From JALYNX01 sp035292685 (lineage in GTDB: Bacteria; Actinomycetota; Acidimicrobiia; Spongiisociales; ZC4RG35), in assembly GCA_035292685.1 (NCBI GenBank), contig DATDPP010000091.1:1-33997 (forward strand): a stretch of DNA of 33,997 nt. The letters are read 5' to 3'. Position numbers and translations under genes: made by a program. The notes below the pieces were generated by a model. That model saw nothing but the letters and a program-made list of their open reading frames with translations, searched no databases and was not told the origin of the DNA. How positions within the stretch are numbered: the first letter of the stretch is position 1; every line of letters starts with the position of its first letter. Below, one piece after another: positions 25,101 through 33,456 of the stretch.

Positions 25101-25103
25101 GGC

Positions 25104-25109
25104 TAGCGT
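25104..25109 (+). promoter_or_regulatory. Putative leaderless -10 of the RDD gene
   Basis: TAGCGT, 7 nt before ATG 25117, the same hexamer and spacing as at 2067-2072. No Shine-Dalgarno. Confidence 0.35.
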
Positions 25110-25116
25110 TTCCCAA

Positions 25117-26136
25117 ATGAGCCAGCCCGATCCCTTGATCCAGCCCGACCCCGAGGCTTCGGGCGATCCCGAGATCCCATCGGAGCCCGCTCCCGACCAC
25201 GACCGCCAGGGCTTGTTCACCCGGATGGCACGCGGGGCCAGCGAACGGGTCATGGATGTGGTTGATGTCGACATGGTCCTCGACCACGTCGACATCAACG
25301 CCCTACTGGAGCGGGTCGACATCAACGCCCTTCTCGATCGGGTCGACATGGACGCACTGATGACCCGAATCGACATCGAGGCCGTCGTCGAGAGGGCAGG
25401 GATCCCCGCCATTGTTGCCGAGAGCACGAGTCATCTCACCGGGTCGGCTCTCGACATGTTTCGCAAGCCGATCGTTGGGATCGACGAGATCACCTTCCGC
25501 GGGCTGAATCGGATTGTCGGCCGGGACGCGACTGAGTTCCCCGACGGTCCAGGGCACCTGACTACATGGGTCGATGAGAAAGTCGAGTCCAAAGCGCCGA
25601 CAAGTGCGCGCAAGAAGCCCGTTGAGCCAAACGCGATCAAGACCGGGCGCTACGCAGGGCCGGTGACCCGACTCCTGGCAATCATGCTCGATTTCGTGGT
25701 GGTGACCGCCGGGTTCACGTTGATAGTCGCCGTGCTCAGCTTCCTCGTGGAGCTTCTTTCCAGCCGCACCGTCACCATCTCGGAAACTGGCATTTGGTAT
25801 GCGATCAGCCTGGGTTTGTGGGCGCTCGTCTACCTGTGGCTCTCATTCGCAGTTTTTGGCAAGACCATTGGCAAGACGGTGTTTGGGCTTCGGGTGGTGG
25901 GTGCCGACGGCACGGTCGCGCTTCATGGGAGCCGTGCGTTGATTCGCGCACTGACCTGGCCCATAAGCATCCTCGTGTTCGGGCTTGGGCTGGTCGGCAT
26001 CGTATGGGGTAAGGAGCGGCGTGCCTGGCACGATCACTTCGCCGGATCGGCGGTGGTCTACGACTGGGGGAGCCGGGCCGCCCAGATGCCGAGCCCGCTT
26101 GCGGACTGGCTGGAGCGTCGCGGGACCCCCACCTAG
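25117..26136 (+). CDS. RDD-family membrane protein with N-terminal nonapeptide repeats
   Basis: 339-residue inner-membrane protein. Residues 1-48 are Pro/Asp-rich and hydrophilic. Residues 49-102 hold six 9-residue repeats of the form V-D-x-x-A-L-L-x-R. From about 180 comes the RDD domain: first helix RLLAIMLDFVVVTAGFTLIV with conserved R and D, second helix YAISLGLWALVYLWLSFAVFG followed by KTIGKTVFGLRVV, third helix WPISILVFGLGLVGIVW followed by RRAWHDHFAGSAVV. RDD proteins are of mostly unknown function, some linked to ion or solute transport. Starts at ATG 25117 without a Shine-Dalgarno. Confidence 0.88.
   Translation: MSQPDPLIQPDPEASGDPEIPSEPAPDHDRQGLFTRMARGASERVMDVVDVDMVLDHVDINALLERVDINALLDRVDMDALMTRIDIEAVVERAGIPAIVAESTSHLTGSALDMFRKPIVGIDEITFRGLNRIVGRDATEFPDGPGHLTTWVDEKVESKAPTSARKKPVEPNAIKTGRYAGPVTRLLAIMLDFVVVTAGFTLIVAVLSFLVELLSSRTVTISETGIWYAISLGLWALVYLWLSFAVFGKTIGKTVFGLRVVGADGTVALHGSRALIRALTWPISILVFGLGLVGIVWGKERRAWHDHFAGSAVVYDWGSRAAQMPSPLADWLERRGTPT
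25261..25422 (+). repeat. Six 27-bp tandem repeats inside the RDD gene
   Basis: Six in-frame 27-base units. Units 2 and 3 share their first 17 bases (GTCGACATCAACGCCCT). Units 4 and 5 are more diverged, and 1 and 6 are recognisable mainly at protein level. They encode VDINALLER-type nonapeptides. Confidence 0.85.
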
Positions 26137-26167
26137 GTCGGCCCCCCTCCGGCCTCCACGGTCCGAA

Positions 26168-26173
26168 TATACT
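26168..26173 (+). promoter_or_regulatory. Putative -10 of the formate dehydrogenase gene
   Basis: TATACT, 5/6 match to consensus, 43 nt before GTG 26217, leaving a normal 5' UTR. No clear -35 at the expected distance. Confidence 0.4.
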
Positions 26174-26216
26174 GCGCGGGTTACGGCAGAGCGCAGGCGA
26201 GGAAGGTGAGGCAGAG

Positions 26217-27416
26217 GTGGCAAAGGTTCTCTGTGTGCTGTATGACGATCCTGTCGACGGGTATCCGAAGTCATACGCGCGAGACGCGATTCCAACGATC
26301 GAGGGCTACTACGACGGTTCGACAACCCCGACCCCTGAGCAGATCGACTTCGAGCCGGGTGAGCTTCTAGGCAGCGTTTCCGGGGAGCTCGGGCTGCGGC
26401 GGTTCCTCGAGGAACGCGGCCACGAGTTTGTTGTCACGTCGGACAAGGACGGGCCGGACTCGGTCTTCGAACGTGAGCTCCCGGACACCGAGGTCGTCAT
26501 CTCCCAGCCCTTCTGGCCTGCCTACCTGACGGCTGAGAGGATGGCGAAGGCGCCGGGGCTGAAGCTCGCGATCACGGCGGGGATAGGCTCGGATCACGTT
26601 GACCTGGCAGCGGCGATCGAGCGTGGGGTCACTGTCACCGAGGTCACCTATTCCAACAGCATCAGTGTGTCCGAGCACGTGGTGATGATGATCCTGTCTC
26701 TGGTGCGCAACTACATCCCGTCTTATCAGTGGGTTGTAAAGGGCGGTTGGAACATCGCCGACTGCGTTTCCAGGTCATACGACCTCGAGGGAATGCAAGT
26801 CGGAACAGTCGCTGCCGGCCGGATCGGCTCCGCTGTGCTCAGGCGGCTGAAGCCGTTTGAGGTGGGACTGCACTACACCGATCGACACCGACTTCCGGAG
26901 GAGGTCGAGCGCGATCTCGGCGTGACCTACCACCCGAACGTCGAGTCGATGGTGGCTGTCTGCGACGTGGTCACGATCAACGCGCCTCTACATCCTGAGA
27001 CCGAGCACTTATTCAACGACGCTCTGATCGCCAAGATGAAGCGCGGCGCGTACCTCGTCAACACGGCTCGGGGCAAGATCTGTGACCGCGATGCGATCGC
27101 GCGGGCGCTGGAAAGCGGCCAGCTTGCCGGGTATGCCGGAGACGTCTGGTTCCCGCAGCCCGCTCCCCAGGATCATCCCTGGCGGTCGATGCCCCACCAC
27201 GGGATGACGCCGCACGTCTCAGGGTCGTCTCTGTCCGCGCAAGCCCGCTATGCGGCCGGAACGCGCGAAATCCTGGAATGCTGGTTTGATGGTCGTCCGA
27301 TACGCGAGGAATACCTGATCGTCGATCGCGGCACGCTTGCGGGCGCCGGCGCTCATTCGTACAGCGCCGGTGACGCGACCGGCGGCTCCGACGAAGCAGC
27401 ACGCTTCAAGGGTTGA
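26217..27416 (+). CDS. fdh: NAD-dependent formate dehydrogenase
   Basis: 399-residue metal-free D-2-hydroxyacid-dehydrogenase-family enzyme that oxidises formate to CO2 with NAD. It matches the methylotroph FDH pattern almost block for block from memory: MAKVLCVLYDDPVDGYPKSY, LLGSVSGELGLR, SQPFWPAYLT, LAITAGIGSDHVDL (formate-site Ile/Gly), YSNSISVSEHVVMMIL (Asn), TVAAGRIG, HYTDRHRLP (Asp giving NAD preference), NTARGKICDRDA (Arg), GDVWFPQPAPQDHPWR (Asp/Gln) and GMTPHVSG (catalytic His). GTG start with AGGAAGG and GTGAGG upstream. Codons look richer in A/T endings than in neighbouring genes, a possible sign of transfer. No formate-producing pathway is next to it. Confidence 0.96.
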   Translation: MAKVLCVLYDDPVDGYPKSYARDAIPTIEGYYDGSTTPTPEQIDFEPGELLGSVSGELGLRRFLEERGHEFVVTSDKDGPDSVFERELPDTEVVISQPFWPAYLTAERMAKAPGLKLAITAGIGSDHVDLAAAIERGVTVTEVTYSNSISVSEHVVMMILSLVRNYIPSYQWVVKGGWNIADCVSRSYDLEGMQVGTVAAGRIGSAVLRRLKPFEVGLHYTDRHRLPEEVERDLGVTYHPNVESMVAVCDVVTINAPLHPETEHLFNDALIAKMKRGAYLVNTARGKICDRDAIARALESGQLAGYAGDVWFPQPAPQDHPWRSMPHHGMTPHVSGSSLSAQARYAAGTREILECWFDGRPIREEYLIVDRGTLAGAGAHSYSAGDATGGSDEAARFKG

Positions 27417-27418
27417 TA

Positions 27419-27435
27419 CGCGGCTTTCAGCCGCG
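27419..27435. terminator. Shared hairpin between convergent fdh and dauA-like genes
   Basis: CGCGGCT, loop TTC, AGCCGCG: perfect 7-bp stem, starting 2 bases after the fdh stop and covering the stop of the opposing gene. Could terminate from both sides, but there is no T-run. Confidence 0.45.
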
Positions 27436-28542
27436 GAACCGATCGGGAAGGGTTGTCTTAGGGTCGACTCCTGCAGTCACCAGGTCCGCGGGGAGGCCGG
27501 CGCCGAGGACCAGGCTCGCCACCAGGGCGCCGTAGGCGGGGGAGGTCATGATCCCGATGCCACCCTGACCCACGAGCCAAAAGAAACCGGGAGCCGTTGG
27601 TTCCTGGCCGATGACCAGATCGCGATCGGGGGCGAATGTGCGCAGACCTGTCCATTGCGAGTTCACGGTTCGAATCCCGAGTTTGGTGACGGTGTTGATG
27701 CGCTCGATGGCCAGGGCCACGTCTTCCGTCCTGGGTTGGGGGTCCCCGGGCGGAGAAGGTGTTTCCTCGGACAGAGAGCACAGGAGTTGGGCCCCATCCG
27801 GCCGGAAGTAGTAACCGTGGCCTATGTCGGCGACCAGAGGCCATCCGGAGTAACTCTCATCCCCGGGGACCATGAATGCCGTGCGCCGCATCGGTTGCAG
27901 GCCGATCGGCTCCAGCCCGCCGAGAGCCGCAACCTGGTCGCCCCACGCTCCCGAGGCGTTGATGACCACCCGGCAGTCGCTTTCACCGCCCGGAGTCGTC
28001 ACCCGCCAGCCGGTGGACAGCTGCCGCAAGCCGGTTACCGGCGCGGAGGTGTGAACCTCGGCGCCGTTCCGCCGCGCCAGACGGACGAAGGCCTGATGCA
28101 ATGCGGCCACATCGATGTCACGGGCGCTTGGCTCCCACAAACCGCCGCCCAGATGATCGGGATCCATGATCGGCACCAGGTCCAATACCTCGGCCGGCCC
28201 GATCAGCACCGAGCCGGCTCCTGACTCCCGGCCCTCACGCGCGGTTCGTTGGAGGTCGTCCATCTGATCCCGATCGGCCACCCACATCGCTCCACGTCCG
28301 GTCAACAGCGGGGTGTCCGCCGCGCCTTCGGGCGGGCTCTCCAGAAAGCTCTGACTGGCGCGGGCCAGAGGCCTGGCAGCTTCGCCTCCGTAGTTGATCA
28401 TGAACACCGCAGCGGAGCGGCCTGTGGTGTGAAAGGCGAGGGTCGCCTCCATTTCGAGGATGGTGACCGAGCCATGGGGGGCCAGATGGGCGGCCGCCGA
28501 CACACCCGCGATCCCGCCCCCGATGACCACGAATTCAGGCAT
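27427..28542 (-). CDS. FAD-dependent D-amino-acid (D-arginine type) dehydrogenase
   Basis: 371-residue FAD oxidoreductase of the DAO fold, resembling Pseudomonas D-arginine dehydrogenase DauA across its length: FVVIGGGIAGVSAAAHL (FAD binding), FHTTGRSAAVFM, DIDVAALHQ, GLQPMRRTAF, GYYFRPDGAQLLCSLSEE, QWTGLRTFAPD, GFFWLVGQGGIGIMTSPA. It would deaminate D-amino acids to 2-oxo acids; the exact substrate is not fixed by sequence. ATG 28542 is chosen since the Rossmann strand starts right after; the open frame to 28584 adds a basic stretch only. TAGGCT 7 nt upstream suggests a leaderless transcript. Divergent from aat. Confidence 0.87.
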   Translation of the reverse strand: MPEFVVIGGGIAGVSAAAHLAPHGSVTILEMEATLAFHTTGRSAAVFMINYGGEAARPLARASQSFLESPPEGAADTPLLTGRGAMWVADRDQMDDLQRTAREGRESGAGSVLIGPAEVLDLVPIMDPDHLGGGLWEPSARDIDVAALHQAFVRLARRNGAEVHTSAPVTGLRQLSTGWRVTTPGGESDCRVVINASGAWGDQVAALGGLEPIGLQPMRRTAFMVPGDESYSGWPLVADIGHGYYFRPDGAQLLCSLSEETPSPPGDPQPRTEDVALAIERINTVTKLGIRTVNSQWTGLRTFAPDRDLVIGQEPTAPGFFWLVGQGGIGIMTSPAYGALVASLVLGAGLPADLVTAGVDPKTTLPDRFRG

Positions 28543-28549
28543 CGGCGGC

Positions 28550-28555
28550 AGCCTA
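28550..28555 (-). promoter_or_regulatory. Putative leaderless -10 of the D-amino-acid dehydrogenase gene
   Basis: TAGGCT on the minus strand, 7 nt before ATG 28542. No clear -35. Confidence 0.3.
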
Positions 28556-28592
28556 CGGACACCGCGGCGCCCACTCTGGAACAATCACCAGG

Positions 28593-29273
28593 TTGCCCAT
28601 CGATCCCATCCCCTCTCAATTCGTGCTTCCCGATCCGGATGATGCCGACGGTGACGTGATCGCGGTCGGTGCGGACCTGGTTCCGGGGACCCTTCTTCAG
28701 GCGTATCGCAAGGGAATGTTCCCCATGAATCTCCCCGACGGGCATCTCGGCTGGTGGTCGCCGGTCGAGAGGGCGATCATCCCCTTGAAGGGGTTGCATA
28801 TCAGTCGGTCGCTGCGGCAGTCATGTCGCCGCTATCGGGTGTCGGTGGACGCCGATTTTGAGGGCGTCATCTACGGATGCGCCGACCCCGGTCGCCGGGA
28901 GGACGGGTGGATCACCGAGGAGTTCGTCGAGGCCTACATCCAACTCCATCGTCTGGGATGGGCACACTCCATCGAGGTGTGGGATGACGAAGGCGCCATG
29001 GCCGGAGGCTTGTACGGGGTCGCCATAGGTGGTCTCTTTGCCGGGGAGTCGATGTTCCACGACGCCCGTGACGCCTCCAAGGTGGCCCTGGTCCATCTGG
29101 TGGTGGTGATGAGCCAGGGTGGGGGTCGACTATTCGATGTTCAGTGGCAAACTCCCCATCTGCAGTCCCTGGGAGCCGTCGTCATCGGGCGGAAGGCGTA
29201 TCTCGACCTACTCCCCGAGGCCCTCGACGGCCCCGATCCCTTCGTTTCGGCGCACCATGTGGACAGTCTGTAG
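28593..29273 (+). CDS. aat: Leucyl/phenylalanyl-tRNA-protein transferase
   Basis: 226-residue enzyme that adds Leu or Phe from aminoacyl-tRNA to N-terminal Arg/Lys, making substrates for ClpS/ClpAP (N-degron pathway). Family blocks: VAVGADLVPGTLLQAYRKGMFPM, WWSPVERAII, DPGRREDGWIT, HRLGWAHSIEVWDDEG, GGLYGVAIGGLFAGESMF, DASKVALVHLV, DVQWQTPHLQSLGA. The start is least certain: TTG 28593 has no Shine-Dalgarno, but there is no in-frame ATG or GTG nearby and the domain begins within a few residues. Confidence 0.93.
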   Translation: MPIDPIPSQFVLPDPDDADGDVIAVGADLVPGTLLQAYRKGMFPMNLPDGHLGWWSPVERAIIPLKGLHISRSLRQSCRRYRVSVDADFEGVIYGCADPGRREDGWITEEFVEAYIQLHRLGWAHSIEVWDDEGAMAGGLYGVAIGGLFAGESMFHDARDASKVALVHLVVVMSQGGGRLFDVQWQTPHLQSLGAVVIGRKAYLDLLPEALDGPDPFVSAHHVDSL

Positions 29274-29303
29274 AGTCGGCGCCACTTCCCCGGGAGGAGT
29301 GCA

Positions 29304-30158
29304 TTGCGGCCCGTCGTAGCGGGAGTCGATCTCACAGCCATGGGCCGGCGTGTAGCCGACCGGGCCCGGATGATGGCCGAGACCACGGGAGTGGACCTCA
29401 ATCTGATCCATGTCCTCGAGCCTCTTGGCGAGGCGATGATCGAGCCCGGTCTCGCCAAGCTGATGCGTGACCACCAAACGATCGAGGCCGAGAGACTCGC
29501 CCAGTGGGTCAGGGACAGGAGCAGCGTCGCGGTCACCCTGGAGGTGGTCAAGGGGTCACCTTCCTGGGAGCTCGCGGCGCGAGGCAAGAGCGCCGGGTTG
29601 GTGGTCGTCGGCTCCTCTTCCATCGATGCGTTTTCCGTGGGGCCGGTGGCGAAGAGAGTCGCCCGAAAGGCAACGACCGACACCCTCGTGGTGCGACGGC
29701 ATCCCCGGGTCCCTTACCGGAGGATCATCGCCGCCGTCGACTTCTCCGAGCAGTCCCGTCTCGCGGTGAACCGCGCCCTCGACGCCTTTCCCGGGGCCGA
29801 CGTCACCGTGCTCTTTTCCCTTCCCTCGCGATTCGACCCGATGCTGTCAGACGCCGGGCTCTACCGCGAGGAATTGGAGGCGTCGCGGGGCTCACGGCTC
29901 GCCCTGGCTCAGGAACGGATGGAGGAGTTCACGGCTGCATGGAACGGGGACCTCCGCACCCTTGTCGTCGACGGTCCGCCCACCGAGACCATCGAGGAGA
30001 TCGTGCGCCGACGTGGCGCCGATCTGGTGGTCGTGTCCAGTCGCGGTGCCTCCGCGACCCGAATGGTGCTATTGGGGACCATCGCAGAGGGCCTGGTCAC
30101 GGAAGCACCTTGTGATGTCTTGGTCGCCCGGTCCAAGAACCTCTTCCGGCGCCCTTGA
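29304..30158 (+). CDS. Tandem universal stress protein (UspA family)
   Basis: 284-residue protein of two Usp domains (about 1-133 and 138-284). Domain one starts PVVAGVDLTAMG and ends with VVVGSSSIDAFSVGPVAKRVAR; domain two starts RRIIAAVDFSEQS and ends VVVSSRGASATRMVLLGTIAEGLVTEAPCDVLV, close to the ATP-binding G-x2-G-x9-G-S/T pattern but not exact. Such proteins are cytoplasmic stress-response factors. TTG 29304 is supported by GGAGGAG (29293-29299) 4 nt upstream, the same Shine-Dalgarno/TTG arrangement as the MalK gene. A TAGAGT at 29271-29276 could be its -10. Confidence 0.87.
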   Translation: MRPVVAGVDLTAMGRRVADRARMMAETTGVDLNLIHVLEPLGEAMIEPGLAKLMRDHQTIEAERLAQWVRDRSSVAVTLEVVKGSPSWELAARGKSAGLVVVGSSSIDAFSVGPVAKRVARKATTDTLVVRRHPRVPYRRIIAAVDFSEQSRLAVNRALDAFPGADVTVLFSLPSRFDPMLSDAGLYREELEASRGSRLALAQERMEEFTAAWNGDLRTLVVDGPPTETIEEIVRRRGADLVVVSSRGASATRMVLLGTIAEGLVTEAPCDVLVARSKNLFRRP

Positions 30159-30171
30159 TCGATCGCAACGA

Positions 30172-30198
30172 GAGAGGACGGCCGATGGCCGCCCTCTC
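30172..30198. terminator. Bidirectional hairpin between usp and coxM
   Basis: GAGAGG-A-CGGCC, loop GAT, GGCCG-C-CCTCTC: 11 base pairs with one mismatch in a 12-position stem, in the 60-base gap between two convergent genes. No T-run on either side. Confidence 0.55.
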
Positions 30199-30218
30199 AG
30201 GTCTCGAATGTGATGCGG

Positions 30219-31079
30219 TCAGCCGGCGTTGGCCAACGCTGCCTTGAGGGCTCTTGCCACAAAGACCTTGGCCAGATGACCTTTGTACTCGACGGATCCC
30301 CAGAGGTCCTCGAGCACGGTGACACCTTCCAAGGCCCTTTCGGCGGCGGCATTGATGGCAGCATCCGACCCGTCGGTGCCAATGATTGCCTGCCCCGCTC
30401 CTTCGGCGAGCATGGCCCTGGTCCCGACTCCGGTCAAGGCAATTCTGGCGTCCTCCACCGTCCCGTTCGATCTCTTGACCCACGCCGCGGCACCGGCCAC
30501 TGCGTAGTCGGAATGGCCTCCTCTGCGTCCCAGCTTGTCGTAGGCCGAACCTTCGCCCGGTCCCGCCTTCGGGACCTTGAGCGCGACCAGGATCTCGTCG
30601 GACCGGAGAGCGGAGGTGAGAGCATCGACGAAGAAGCTCTCTGCGCCGATCTCTCTGGTTCCCGAGGCCGATTGCGCCACCATCGTCGCCCGGCAGGCAA
30701 TCGCTGCCGCCGGTTGGTCGGCGGCGACGTCGGCGTGAGCCAGCGAGCCGCAAGTTGTTCCTTGGTTCCGCACCTGAACATCACCCACCAGAGAGGCCGC
30801 CATGCCCAGAGCCGCGGCGTGGGTTGCGATCAGGTCGTTCGATGCGGTGGTGGCGTGACGCACCAGGGCGCCGATCGAGATGTGATCTCCTGCGTCCTCG
30901 ACGGTGTCGAGACCGCTGATCCTCCCGATGTCGACGACGGTTCCCGGTGAGAACAGCCTCATCTTCATCAGGGGAATGAGACTCATTCCCCCTGCCAACA
31001 CCTTCGAGTCGTCACCCAAAGCGGAGAAGGCCTCTTCCAGACTGGCCGGAGCTACGTACTCGAAGCTTCTCGAATACAT
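30219..31079 (-). CDS. coxM: Molybdenum hydroxylase FAD subunit (CoxM-like)
   Basis: 286-residue FAD-binding medium subunit of a CoxLMS-type enzyme; it passes electrons from the Fe-S subunit via FAD to an acceptor. FAD motifs: VLAGGMSLIPLMKMRL and RNQGTTCGSLAHADVAAD. It starts 1 base after the coxL stop, third in the S-L-M order. It belongs with the xanthine-oxidase family; the substrate is set by CoxL. Confidence 0.92.
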   Translation of the reverse strand: MYSRSFEYVAPASLEEAFSALGDDSKVLAGGMSLIPLMKMRLFSPGTVVDIGRISGLDTVEDAGDHISIGALVRHATTASNDLIATHAAALGMAASLVGDVQVRNQGTTCGSLAHADVAADQPAAAIACRATMVAQSASGTREIGAESFFVDALTSALRSDEILVALKVPKAGPGEGSAYDKLGRRGGHSDYAVAGAAAWVKRSNGTVEDARIALTGVGTRAMLAEGAGQAIIGTDGSDAAINAAAERALEGVTVLEDLWGSVEYKGHLAKVFVARALKAALANAG

Positions 31080-31080
31080 G

Positions 31081-33456
31081 TCAAGCCCTCGCTTTCTGCA
31101 TTGCTTCCCATACTCGCTTCGGTCGCAACGGCATGTCGACGTGTTTGACCCCCATAGGAGTCAAGGCGTCGACCACCGCATTGACGATGGTGTGGGCTGT
31201 GCCGATGGTGCCCGCCTCACCGATGCCTTTGACTCCCAGGGGGTTGACGTCGGAGGGGGTCACCGTGTGGTGCAGGTCGTATGAAGGTACGTCGGTGGCG
31301 GTAGGCAAGATGTAGTCGAGCAACGACGAGGTGAGCATGTTCCCCTCCTGGTCGTAGATCGCATCCTCGAACAGGGCCTGTCCGATCCCCTGGGTGATGC
31401 CACCCTGTATCTGCCCGTTGACGATCATCGGGCTCACCTGATTGCCGCAGTCGTCAACTGCGTGGTACTGGAGTAGCTCGACGTCACCGGTATCGGGGTC
31501 GACCTCCACCACGGCGAGATGGGTCCCGAACGGCCACGTGGCGTTGCCCGGGCTGAACGTGCTCTGCGCCTCCAATCCCGAGGTGACTCCCTCGGGAAGG
31601 GTATGGGCCTGATACGCCGCCTTGGCGATTGCCTTCCACGACACGCTCTTTTCCGGCGAGCCTGCGACATGGGCGGCGCCGTCGGCGAGCACCACATCGT
31701 CGGCGGAGGCCTCGAGGAGATGGGCGGCAATGGCCGCCGCCTTCTCCTTGACCATCTGTGTCGCCTGATAGGTGGCGGTCCCGTCGACTGCGATGGAGCG
31801 GCTCCCGAAGGTGCCGATCCCCATCGGGTGGTCCCGAGTGTCACCGTGATAGACATTGATGTCCTCCATGGGGATCCCCAGGCCGTCCCCGACGATCTGG
31901 GCCCAGGCGGTCTCGTGACTCTGGCCGGTGGGTCCGGTCCCGATGATCACGGTTGCCGTGGCGTCGGGGTTGACCCGCACCAGCCCCGATCCGTTGAAGG
32001 AGGCGGGAAGGCCGTAAGAGGTCCAGGAGAACCCGATCTCGGCCAGGACCGCCGGCCCGAATCCGCAGACCTCGACGTAGGACCCGACCCCGATCCCGAT
32101 CAGCCTTCCCTCGGCCCGTGCCTTCTCCTGCATCTGGCGCAGGCCCTGGTAGTCGCTGACCTCGATCAGCTTGTCCACCGCCGCCGGGTAGTTACCCGAG
32201 TCGAGGGCGAACCCGCAACCCATCACGGCGGGGAACTCATCAGGCTGCCAGAAGTTCTTCTTGCGCACCTCGAAGGGGTCCATGCCGATCTCATGGGCGA
32301 AGGCGTCGATCACCCGCTCCAGGTAGTAGATGGCCTCGGGTCGCCCCGCGCCCCGGTAGGCATCGGTGGTCATGGTGTTGGTGACCACACAGTCGACCTT
32401 CCACGACACCGGCATCTTGTATTGGCCGGATGCGATCCAGAGACCGAGAAGTGGGATCGCCACCGTGAAGTTCTGGGTGTAGGCACCCATATCGGCGATG
32501 GCGTCGAGCTCGTAGCCGAGGAACTCACCGTCCTTGGTCCCGACCAGGGTCGCGGTCCCGATCCAGCCACGGCCGTGGATCGTGGAACCGGCCGCCTCAC
32601 GGCGTGTCTCGGTCCACCTCACCGTTCGGCCAAGATCCTTGGCAGCGAATGCAGCCAGGATCTCGTCGTTGTAGACGTTGAGTTTGGACCCAAAACCGCC
32701 GCCGACCTCAGGGGCGATCACCCGCACATGGTTCGCCTGCATCCCGAAGGTGGTGGCGATGGCGCCGGACAAGGCATGGGGCACCTGGGTGGATGAGTGG
32801 ACCGTGAAGGTGCTGTAGCCCGGGTTGTATTCGGCCATCACCGAGCGGGGCTCGATGGCGACCGGGATCAACCTCTGGTTGGTCATCTCCAGGGAGACCA
32901 CGACTGCGTCGTCCCGGTCCTTGGCCGCCTGGACCTTAGGCCCGAGGTCTTCGAGGCCCAAAGCGGCCCAATACCCGTGGTAAGTCCAGGTGTGGATGAT
33001 GTTGGACTCCAACTCGTCGTGCACCTTGACCTCGTTCGAAGCCGCCTTCTTCAAGTCGATGACCGCGGGGAGGATGTCGTAGTCGACGTCGATGGCGTCG
33101 ACGGCGTCCTGGGCCTGGAAGCGGTTCTCCGCCACCACCATGGCCACCGCCTCACCTACGTGGTTGACCTCGCCGGCGGCGAGCAGCGGTCGAAGCTTGC
33201 CGATCGGCACCTGGGCTACCAATGGCCCGAGATGGGCCACGTCGTCGTGGGTGTAGACCGCAATCACACCGGGCAGCTTTTTCGCGGCCGACGTGTCTAG
33301 GGATTTGATCTTGGCGCGGGCGACGGGGGAGCGGTTGAAGGCGATGTGGAGCAACCCAACGGGCTGCAGATCATCGACGTAGATGCCGCGGCCCTGGATC
33401 AGAGCCGGGTCCTCACGACGCCGCACCGAGCCTCCCATGACACTGGTGGTGGCCAT
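31081..33456 (-). CDS. coxL: Molybdenum hydroxylase large subunit, form II CoxL
   Basis: 791-residue molybdopterin-cytosine-dinucleotide subunit of the xanthine-oxidase family. The active-site loop is AYRGAGR at residues 366-372, the form II signature, instead of the AYRCSFR (with catalytic Cys) of proven form I CO dehydrogenase. Other blocks: GGFGSKLNVYNDE, GTGPTGQSHETAWAQI, and GVKGIGEAGTIG with the conserved Glu near the C-terminus. Form II enzymes have been proposed as slow CO dehydrogenases, but many probably oxidise other substrates, so the activity is open. ATG 33456 has GGAGG about 8 nt upstream and shares one base with the coxS stop (TGATG). Confidence 0.92.
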   Translation of the reverse strand: MATTSVMGGSVRRREDPALIQGRGIYVDDLQPVGLLHIAFNRSPVARAKIKSLDTSAAKKLPGVIAVYTHDDVAHLGPLVAQVPIGKLRPLLAAGEVNHVGEAVAMVVAENRFQAQDAVDAIDVDYDILPAVIDLKKAASNEVKVHDELESNIIHTWTYHGYWAALGLEDLGPKVQAAKDRDDAVVVSLEMTNQRLIPVAIEPRSVMAEYNPGYSTFTVHSSTQVPHALSGAIATTFGMQANHVRVIAPEVGGGFGSKLNVYNDEILAAFAAKDLGRTVRWTETRREAAGSTIHGRGWIGTATLVGTKDGEFLGYELDAIADMGAYTQNFTVAIPLLGLWIASGQYKMPVSWKVDCVVTNTMTTDAYRGAGRPEAIYYLERVIDAFAHEIGMDPFEVRKKNFWQPDEFPAVMGCGFALDSGNYPAAVDKLIEVSDYQGLRQMQEKARAEGRLIGIGVGSYVEVCGFGPAVLAEIGFSWTSYGLPASFNGSGLVRVNPDATATVIIGTGPTGQSHETAWAQIVGDGLGIPMEDINVYHGDTRDHPMGIGTFGSRSIAVDGTATYQATQMVKEKAAAIAAHLLEASADDVVLADGAAHVAGSPEKSVSWKAIAKAAYQAHTLPEGVTSGLEAQSTFSPGNATWPFGTHLAVVEVDPDTGDVELLQYHAVDDCGNQVSPMIVNGQIQGGITQGIGQALFEDAIYDQEGNMLTSSLLDYILPTATDVPSYDLHHTVTPSDVNPLGVKGIGEAGTIGTAHTIVNAVVDALTPMGVKHVDMPLRPKRVWEAMQKARA

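Noticed and set aside
23989..25287. 432-codon open frame opposite ilvD
   Set aside because: Antisense shadow caused by GC-rich codon structure; ilvD motifs cover the same bases.
31519..32796. 425-codon open frame opposite coxL
   Set aside because: Antisense shadow; coxL is intact and well supported on the other strand.
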